Positions 34,239 to 40,220 of a stretch of 40,220 nucleotides of DNA are shown here, one piece after another. The stretch comes from Saprospiraceae bacterium UBA6168 (GTDB lineage: Bacteria > Bacteroidota > Bacteroidia > Chitinophagales > Saprospiraceae). The position numbers and the translations under genes were made by a program. Where the stretch lies: contig DIUC01000014.1 in assembly GCA_002435785.1 (NCBI GenBank), positions 111,359 to 151,578 on the forward strand. Direction: 5' to 3'. The notes below the pieces were generated by a model. It saw nothing but the letters and a program-made list of their open reading frames with translations, was not told the origin of the DNA and searched no databases. The number at the start of each line of letters is the position of its first letter. Position 1 is the first letter of the stretch.

Positions 34239-36725
34239 TTAATTTTTTATTTCCCAAATCAATTCGCTTTCATTTCCAATATCCAAATGGACTTTGGAGC
34301 CGTTGACTATTGCTCCTCCAATGATTTTGTCAGCGATTGGAGGGGTCAAAAAGGATTTGATGGCATTTTTCAACGGTCTTGCTCCAAACAACGGAGAAAA
34401 GCCAATGGTCAGTAGATGCTCCATCACCCCTTCTGAAATTGTAAGCGTCACGTTGTGCTGGGTTTTCAACAACTTTGCGAACTTGGCGAAATGTATTTGT
34501 AGTATCATTTTGGCCACCGGCTCAGAAATTGGGGCAAAGGGTAAGATTTGGGAATCAACCCGCCCCAAAAATTCGTCTTTAAACTTCCGTGTTTCCCTCA
34601 AAAATCCTTTTAGTTGCTCAGGGGTTGGTTGTTGTCCAGCTTGGAATATATCAACGATTTTTTCAGCCCCAGCATTAGAAGTGAATATGATAATGGTGTT
34701 GGAAAAGTCTGCCATTTTGCCCTGCTTGTCTTGCAAGCGGCTGTCCGTCAGCATCTGAAGGAAGATACCATATATATCAGGGTGAGCCTTTTCGATTTCA
34801 TCGAAAAGCACCACTGAATAAGGTTGCTTCCTTACCTTGTTTACCAAAAGTCCACCTTCTTCATAGCCTACGTAGCCCGGTGGCGAGCCTATCAGCGCTG
34901 CGACAGAATGGGACTCCTGAAATTCGGACATATCAAAGCGAATCATAGCGTCTTCATCATCAAACAGCAGCTCTGCTATGGCCTTGGCCAATTCGGTCTT
35001 CCCGGTGCCAGTTGGACCAGTAAAAAAGAATATTGCACCGGGTTCCCTTGGGTCTTTGACGTTTGCCCTGAAGGTCTTGAGCGACCGGGCGACGGCATCT
35101 ACCACGTGGTCTTGGCCAACAACTCTTTTCTGTAGCAACTCATGGACGTTTTGGAATTTGTCCTGCTCTTTGGAGCGTAGCCGCCCAAGCGGAATGCCCG
35201 ACCTGTACGCAATGATGGCTTCCACGTCCTCCTCCAGAATCACGGATTTTGGCTCGTTGGTCCAAGACTTGAGTCGGCTTATTATTTCCAATAGGTCTAT
35301 CGCCCTTCCATCGAGTTCGTCACCAAGCCTGCCTAATAGAAGTTCACTTAGGCGGTCTCGTATAGCTTGGCGAAAGACGTTCAAGTCTTTTTCTTCGGAC
35401 GCTATATATTGTTTTTCCAGTTCTTCCAATATTGCTGCGGAGGTGGAATTCATCTGACTTGCACAGGCCATCGTGAAGTCAAGCAGTTCTATGGCTGAAA
35501 CGGGTAAGTTCTTATCGCCTACATAGCGCTTTGCGAGCTTGACCGATTGTGAAACAGCTCCTGGTTCGATACTTAGCCCGTGAAATTCTTCATATTTATG
35601 CTGAAGACCTTTCAGCATGGTGCAGGCCAAAATCTCATCAGGCTCATTGACAATCAACCGAGAAAACCTACGGTTGAACGCAGTGTCCTTTTCAATATAC
35701 TTTTGGTACTCGGTTTGAGTAGTGACACCAACCACGGTCAGTTCTCCGCGAGCTAATTCCGGTTTTAGCAAGTTGACTACGCCAGAACCCACCGGCCCAC
35801 GCTCGTCAAGCAGCACATGGATTTCGTCAATAAACAATATGGCTTTGCCTTCATACCCCTTTATGCCTTTCAAAATAGATTTTAATCGCTCTTCAACCTC
35901 TCCCTTGTACGCACCTGCTACCAACCTTCCACTTATGTCTATTTCGAAAATTGTGGCATCTTTTAACCGTTCGGGCACATTTCCACTGAGGATGTTCAAG
36001 GCAAGTCCGCCAATCAAGGCTGTTTTTCCAACCCCCGGCTCACCAACAATAAGTACATTGGGAGAAAGTCTCTTACCAAGTATTTCCACCAATTGCTTCA
36101 ACTCCTTGTCACGTCCTATCAAAGGGTCTATTTTCCCTTCGCGGGCAAAGGCTGTTAAATCGTCGCAATAACGCTGTAAAGCCTGTTGTCCCGTAGCCTC
36201 GCCTGAGCCACTGCCATCACCATGTTTATTTGTACCTTTATTATTAGCACCATCATTGCTTTCGCCGATAGTGGAAAGGATATTTGATAGGTTCTTGTTT
36301 CTCCAATCTATAATCTCATAAAGTGCAACGGGTAATCGGCGAAGCACTTCTGGCTTTAGAGCGACACCGGGCGTACATATTGCCTCGAACAAATCCAAGG
36401 GGGTTATTTCTTCATAACCATACCTCAGGCAAAGCTTCTGGGTCTCTTTAAGTACAGACAGCACTCCATCATCTGGGAGTGGGTTAGATCTGCTACGGGT
36501 AGATTTTGGCAGTTTTTCAACTTGAGTCAATGCCCAACGATAAACTTCTGATGGATCCTTGTCTATTTGGTTGAACATAGGATGAAGCCCCACGTCTTCT
36601 TTAGTGACAGCACAAAGCAAGTGCTCAGCGCTGTAATTTGAGTGGCTGTACTCATAAGCCAGACCTTCTGCAAGGCGCAGGGCCAACTGAGCAGCATCGG
36701 AAAGTAGATAATAGGGGGTATTCAT
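34239..36725 (-). CDS. clpV: ClpV/TssH AAA+ ATPase
   Basis: This encodes 828 residues. An N-terminal Clp-N region (~1-140) is followed by a Gly/Ser/Asn-rich linker (~155-180), and then the first AAA+ module (Walker A GEPGVGKT 228-235, Walker B ILFIDEIH). A middle region with a regulatory helix comes next, and then the second AAA+ module (Walker A GPTGTGKTELAKA, Walker B VVLFDEIEKAH, sensor and arginine-finger region GARPLKNAI). ClpV unfolds contracted TssB/C sheaths for reuse. It is the first gene of the minus-strand T6SS block; downstream genes follow at short spacing. Confidence 0.95.
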   Translation of the reverse strand: MNTPYYLLSDAAQLALRLAEGLAYEYSHSNYSAEHLLCAVTKEDVGLHPMFNQIDKDPSEVYRWALTQVEKLPKSTRSRSNPLPDDGVLSVLKETQKLCLRYGYEEITPLDLFEAICTPGVALKPEVLRRLPVALYEIIDWRNKNLSNILSTIGESNDGANNKGTNKHGDGSGSGEATGQQALQRYCDDLTAFAREGKIDPLIGRDKELKQLVEILGKRLSPNVLIVGEPGVGKTALIGGLALNILSGNVPERLKDATIFEIDISGRLVAGAYKGEVEERLKSILKGIKGYEGKAILFIDEIHVLLDERGPVGSGVVNLLKPELARGELTVVGVTTQTEYQKYIEKDTAFNRRFSRLIVNEPDEILACTMLKGLQHKYEEFHGLSIEPGAVSQSVKLAKRYVGDKNLPVSAIELLDFTMACASQMNSTSAAILEELEKQYIASEEKDLNVFRQAIRDRLSELLLGRLGDELDGRAIDLLEIISRLKSWTNEPKSVILEEDVEAIIAYRSGIPLGRLRSKEQDKFQNVHELLQKRVVGQDHVVDAVARSLKTFRANVKDPREPGAIFFFTGPTGTGKTELAKAIAELLFDDEDAMIRFDMSEFQESHSVAALIGSPPGYVGYEEGGLLVNKVRKQPYSVVLFDEIEKAHPDIYGIFLQMLTDSRLQDKQGKMADFSNTIIIFTSNAGAEKIVDIFQAGQQPTPEQLKGFLRETRKFKDEFLGRVDSQILPFAPISEPVAKMILQIHFAKFAKLLKTQHNVTLTISEGVMEHLLTIGFSPLFGARPLKNAIKSFLTPPIADKIIGGAIVNGSKVHLDIGNESELIWEIKN

Positions 36726-37268
36726 ATTGGTGGAATGCGGATTGTTTTACAGTTTGTTAGGAACATTTCAGCCTCTTCTTCATTGACGGCGGGAAGGTAG
36801 AAACAATTTTTACTTTTTCAAAAAAAAAACAAAAATATCAAAAAAGATGTGCGCAAATTGTTGAGCGGCTTCTTGTCGTTAAACATGTCTCGATTGACAC
36901 CATTTCCCAATTCCAATTTGTAGGAACAGTCACTTTCCTGATAAGCTGTTTTGAGATACGGCGAGATCCCGCTCACTACCCTTGGCACTTGGTAGAAAAA
37001 AAGCCAGGTTGCTCGCTTGGCCTCATTCTTCCGCCATGTTTCGCTCATAAATAGGCGCATTGAAAACTGATGTTGGAGACGGAAAGAGTAAAAGGGACTC
37101 AAAGTCAACCGATAGCTACACCATCAACTTTAAATGCGACTATCTATAAGGTATGCGATTTTACCATCATTCTCCCATTTCTTTGGCGGTACACAGCAAA
37201 ATCGAATGATTATTGGTATTGGCTAAGTGCCAACCTCGATGAACTAAGAAGTTGTTTTCAATTCCCCC
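36726..37268. other. 543-bp gap upstream of clpV
   Basis: This gap between clpV and the AddB-like gene should contain the promoter for the T6SS block. A poly-A tract lies at ~36820-36835, and on the minus strand it precedes a weak TTTG/TACCTT promoter-like pair. A minus-strand frame at 36818-37108 could encode 96 residues ending in a poly-Phe run, but I cannot support it as a gene; it might be a transposase remnant. An arm similar to the inverted repeat at 26975-27083 occurs at ~37119-37147. Confidence 0.5.
37119..37147. repeat. Third copy of the TTTAAATGCGA repeat arm
   Basis: The sequence CCATCAACTTTAAATGCGA with following CTATAAGG closely matches the complement of the arm at ~26966-26994 (CCATTAATTTTAAATGCGA then TGCCTATAA). 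It is a single arm here without a visible partner, as for one end of a larger or degraded element. Confidence 0.5.
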
Positions 37269-40043
37269 TCACTCAATCAAATTTATCAACACCCGGTAGT
37301 CGTCGTACTTGGCATCCTCCCCTTTCATCTCCAGCAGGTCGAAAAGGTTGTCGCCCGCTGTGGCATAAGCATCCTCGATGGCGGCCATGGTCGTGCGGCA
37401 GCGCACCTCCACCAACCCTTTGGCCAACTGGCCCATGCGCCAGTGCCAGGTCGCCTCCATGCGGGCGAGGATACGCTCGCTCACCTCCCGGTGGTCGTCC
37501 ATCGGCGATATGGGCGAAATATTTTGAAATGCCCGTGCGTTCCGGGCCAGCAGCTTGCCATTATCCACGATGAAATAGGCCGTGTGTGCCCACTCCCCCA
37601 CCGGCGAGGCCAGCCGGGAATACAGCACGAGTTGCAGGTCTTCCCCGTTGCGGATGACGGACTCCCGCCAGCCGCTGCCCCGCCACTTGATGTCCACCAC
37701 GGCCAGTTCGACGGCTCCGGTGGCCCCCGTCCGCTCCAGCACCAAATCGGCGATGCCCCTGACCTCGGGGCTGCCCTCGTTGGCGAGCGGAAACCTGCCG
37801 TCCAATTGCTTTTCCGTGTCCATCACCCGCCAGCCGTTGTCACGGATATGGGTGATGAGGCTCCAAGCGGCAAATTTTAGCTTGTTGACGAACGCCACCC
37901 GGTCCGGCTCCCGACCGTACATCAGCAGCACGGCGCCTTCCCGTGCCAACAGTCGGCGGCTTTCCTGCTCTACCCTATTCTCCACCTCCGGCTTGGTCAT
38001 CGAATGGATGTCCTCTTTCAGCAATTTCTCAAAGACCCGGTGCGCCAGGTTGCCCATCAGCGTATTGTCGGCCACCACGCTCAGGATGCTCGACTTGTTC
38101 AGCCGAATCTTGTACCTGAAAAACCACTGGTAGGGGTAGTAAAACAGCGTCTCCAAACTCGTGAGCGACTCCCGCTCCCGCTGCATGTTGCTCAAGCGGT
38201 TAATTTGGAGGAAAGGGGCCGGGCGGCCTAATTGGCGCAGCGGCACGGCCTCATATTTGGGTAGGGTAAAATGGGCTGCAAAAGCCTGCCCGCCGTCACT
38301 GCCCAGTTCCTGCGTGATGGCCTCCAGGTTGCCGAACGCTGCCTGCAAATCCCCGAAGAGCGGGTGCGGGTTCACCGCCGTGCCGTCCACCGATTCGGGC
38401 AGCACCAGCACCAGCCGGTGGGTGGCGACCAGCACCGGGAGGGACTGCTGCCAAAGTTGGCGGCCGTTCTCCTGTGCTGGCGTGTCGGGCAGTACGCCAT
38501 TTTGCGCCAGCCAAGCCCGCTCGCTGCGTGACCATTTTGAGAAAAAATGGGGCTGCTCCTGCTGCACAAAGTTGCACCACCATACCTCCCCAACTGGACC
38601 AATAAAGGCACCGGGGTGCTGCACGTAGGGCAAGCTGCCCACTTCCTGCGGCTGCAGCACCACGGGCGATGGCTCGTAAATGGTGCGCACGATGCGCTCC
38701 AATTCGAGGTGTCGGAGTTCCTGCTCCGGCAGTGCGTTCAGTAGCTCGGACACCCGCTTGGCCTGTTGGCTGAGCACGATGAGCGAGTGGTTGCGCCCGC
38801 CACCATCCTCGAAGGCGCTGACGGCCCATTGCCGCAGGTAGTCAAAAATGACCGTCACCTCCCCTTTTGGCACGGTGCGCCCCATGTCGTAGCGCCGCCG
38901 CTCGAACCAAAAATTGTACTGTCGGCGCAGTTCGTTCACCACGGTGAGCGGCTCGTTTTCGGCGAGTTCCTCGAAGTAGCGGTTAATCATGGCGTACCAG
39001 CCCTCGCCCTGCAGGCCGGGCATGGCGGCCACTTGGTTGGCGATGAGCGTGGCAAGGTCGTCGGCCAGCGGCTTCACGGACAGGGACACGAACTCCAGCA
39101 CATGGTACGGGTTCACCGGCTCCCAGAGGAAGGCCGTCACCAATTTGAGTAGCTGCAAGGTGGGCCTGGCCAGCGAGGTGGACTGGAGGCCAAGGCTCGG
39201 CTGCCCCTCTTGGATGAGCGCCATGTCGAGGGTGCGGGATTTTTCGGAGATGAGGAAATGGGGGATTGGGGAATTGGGGGGGGTGAGGCGGATAAGTTGG
39301 GCGAGCCAAGCGGCGGCCTCGCTGGCACGGCGGGCACGCAGCAGGAGCAGGGAGCCGTCGTTTTTCAGTGTCTCTTTGGTTTTGATAGGCTCGGTGGTGG
39401 CCAGCCGCTGCTGGAACCGTTGGAGGTCGTTGGCAGGTGGGACGGGCTGTGCCGGGGCATGGCGGTGGAGCGGCTGGACGGTGAGGCCAGTTGATTTTTC
39501 CAATTTTTCAAAAAAACGCTGAAAATGGCACGGCAGCAGGTGCAGCGGCTCATTGACCCAAACCTCCGTGAGCGGTAGGGGGCCGGGGGCGGCGGGCAGC
39601 GCATCGAGGACTTGCAGCACGGCATGGAAGCGGTCGGCAAAACCGGGGGCCAGTTGGAGGCCATCGGGGTCGGCCTGGAAAACGGCCCCGATTTCGGCCA
39701 CGGTGGCGAGGCGGGGCGGGGTGGCCTCGGTGATGTTGAAGTCCCAGCCTGCCAGCAGCAGCTCATCCCGGCGGGAGAGCAGCTCGGCAGCCGTGGTGAA
39801 GGGGTCGGCCTCGAACGATTTTTGGTAAAAAGGTGGCATGGTGCAGGTGTCCGTGTGCCGGAGCAGCGCCTGTCGGTACTGCTCCACCCGCAGGTAGTCA
39901 ATGTCATTGGGGTGGCCACCGAGGCCGAACCATGTTTCAAACAGTGACAACAGCCCTTTTGGGCCGACGTAATGGTTGCCCGCCTCGGCTTGGGGCCTGG
40001 GCTGTGGCGGGTTGTCGAGTTGGAGACCGAAGATCAGTTTCAC
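37269..40043 (-). CDS. AddB/RecB-like PD-(D/E)XK nuclease
   Basis: This encodes 924 residues, starting at a GTG at 40043 because the frame closes upstream with no ATG. The N-terminal ~600 residues resemble an inactivated helicase as in AddB, with no Walker A. The C-terminal nuclease has the metal-binding pattern: His at ~667 in GNLAHRVFEKLL, Asp766 in GIADLV, Asp784-x-Lys786 in VVDIKW and Gln804 in EDLQLVLY. These are marks of a RecB-type exonuclease for DNA-end processing and repair. The AddB iron-sulfur cysteines are missing; the position is YYPYQWFFRY (~635). No AddA partner is in the window. It is very GC-rich compared with the T6SS genes and is likely an independent unit. Confidence 0.88.
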   Translation of the reverse strand: MKLIFGLQLDNPPQPRPQAEAGNHYVGPKGLLSLFETWFGLGGHPNDIDYLRVEQYRQALLRHTDTCTMPPFYQKSFEADPFTTAAELLSRRDELLLAGWDFNITEATPPRLATVAEIGAVFQADPDGLQLAPGFADRFHAVLQVLDALPAAPGPLPLTEVWVNEPLHLLPCHFQRFFEKLEKSTGLTVQPLHRHAPAQPVPPANDLQRFQQRLATTEPIKTKETLKNDGSLLLLRARRASEAAAWLAQLIRLTPPNSPIPHFLISEKSRTLDMALIQEGQPSLGLQSTSLARPTLQLLKLVTAFLWEPVNPYHVLEFVSLSVKPLADDLATLIANQVAAMPGLQGEGWYAMINRYFEELAENEPLTVVNELRRQYNFWFERRRYDMGRTVPKGEVTVIFDYLRQWAVSAFEDGGGRNHSLIVLSQQAKRVSELLNALPEQELRHLELERIVRTIYEPSPVVLQPQEVGSLPYVQHPGAFIGPVGEVWWCNFVQQEQPHFFSKWSRSERAWLAQNGVLPDTPAQENGRQLWQQSLPVLVATHRLVLVLPESVDGTAVNPHPLFGDLQAAFGNLEAITQELGSDGGQAFAAHFTLPKYEAVPLRQLGRPAPFLQINRLSNMQRERESLTSLETLFYYPYQWFFRYKIRLNKSSILSVVADNTLMGNLAHRVFEKLLKEDIHSMTKPEVENRVEQESRRLLAREGAVLLMYGREPDRVAFVNKLKFAAWSLITHIRDNGWRVMDTEKQLDGRFPLANEGSPEVRGIADLVLERTGATGAVELAVVDIKWRGSGWRESVIRNGEDLQLVLYSRLASPVGEWAHTAYFIVDNGKLLARNARAFQNISPISPMDDHREVSERILARMEATWHWRMGQLAKGLVEVRCRTTMAAIEDAYATAGDNLFDLLEMKGEDAKYDDYRVLINLIE

Positions 40044-40079
40044 GGCGTTGGTTGTTTTTGGGCAAACCTACGTAGAAAA

Positions 40080-40220
40080 TGGGTCATTGGGGGTCATTTT
40101 GGTCATTGGTCATTGGTCATTGTGGTCATTAGTCATTGGGGGTACTGCTATGACTCCCAATGACGAATGACCCCAATGACCAATGACACGAAGTAAATGA
40201 CCCCAATGACCAATGACACG
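40080..40220. repeat. Palindromic array of GGTCATT-type short repeats
   Basis: Downstream of 40075 (in plus coordinates) about seven GGTCATT/GTCATTG units point one way up to ~40139. After a short spacer there are several complementary AATGACC/CAATGAC units running to the window end. The array lies just upstream of the GTG start of the AddB-like gene and continues beyond the window. Its layout, direct copies followed by inverted copies, is the same design as the GGTTTAG element at 13670-13892. Confidence 0.75.

Noticed and set aside
12747..36725. Idea that the locus is an extracellular contractile injection system (Afp/PVC-like), not a T6SS
   Set aside because: ClpV, TssK, TssF/G, TssN, TssO, DUF4123 and a classic PAAR-Rhs pair are T6SS features; no Afp-type tail-fibre, tape-measure or Afp15-type AAA set is present.
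36818..37108. 96-residue minus-strand frame upstream of clpV
   Set aside because: No recognisable family, ends in a poly-Phe run from a poly-A tract, and sits in an otherwise noncoding, AT-rich gap. A degraded transposase start next to the repeat arm at 37119 is possible but cannot be shown.
1..40220. CRISPR arrays, tRNA and rRNA genes
   Set aside because: No regularly spaced palindromic repeats with unique spacers, and no tRNA cloverleaf or rRNA sequence that I could recognise; the repeat arrays at 13.7 kb and 40.1 kb have no spacers.

Overview
The window looks like chromosomal DNA of a Bacteroidota species, probably a Saprospiria-type organism (a guess from gene content, not a taxonomic test). 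Supporting signs are a type 9 secretion C-terminal sorting domain on a huge repeat protein, a type VI secretion locus of the Bacteroidota subtype (T6SS-iii, with TssN, TssO and TssR and no TssJ/L/M), AT-rich gene leaders without clear Shine-Dalgarno sites, and β-barrel envelope proteins.

Layout. Positions 2-4387 hold the 3' part of a giant Ig/PKD-like cell-surface protein with near-identical 246-bp tandem repeats. From 4530 to 12725 a plus-strand block encodes envelope components: a secreted paralogue pair (the second fused to a predicted outer-membrane β-barrel), TssR, a LolD/MacB-like ABC transporter pair, and a small cysteine-rich lipoprotein that is a TssQ candidate. This block converges with a long minus-strand T6SS block running from 36725 down to 12747. 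In transcription order that block is ClpV/TssH, an unknown protein, TssO, TssB, TssC, TssD (Hcp), a Tle1-like lipase, VgrG, TssE-like, a strong hairpin, PAAR, an Rhs protein with a PoNe-like DNase tip, its PoNi-like immunity protein, a DUF4123 adaptor, a BPSL0067-type (NlpC/P60-like) putative cell-wall enzyme, a papain-like cysteine protease, three unknown proteins, TssF, TssG, TssN, TssK, an FHA protein with a zinc ribbon, and a membrane-anchored PP2C phosphatase. A separate GC-rich AddB/RecB-like PD-(D/E)XK nuclease gene (37269-40043) and a palindromic array of short repeats close the window.

How it fits together. TssB/C/H form and recycle the contractile sheath. TssD, VgrG and PAAR form the tube and tip. 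TssE/F/G/K form the baseplate. TssN/O/R plus the lipoprotein would form the Bacteroidota-type membrane complex. The cargo is probably Rhs-PoNe, the lipase, and the two small cysteine-hydrolase-like proteins, loaded by DUF4123 and PAAR/VgrG. The most unusual aspect is a set resembling the regulatory module of Pseudomonas H1-T6SS (TagT/TagS ABC transporter, lipoprotein, PppA phosphatase, Fha) inside a T6SS-iii locus, with no Ser/Thr kinase in the window. Also notable are a possible β-barrel outer-membrane part for a system not known to have one, and several orphan genes at conserved-looking operon positions.
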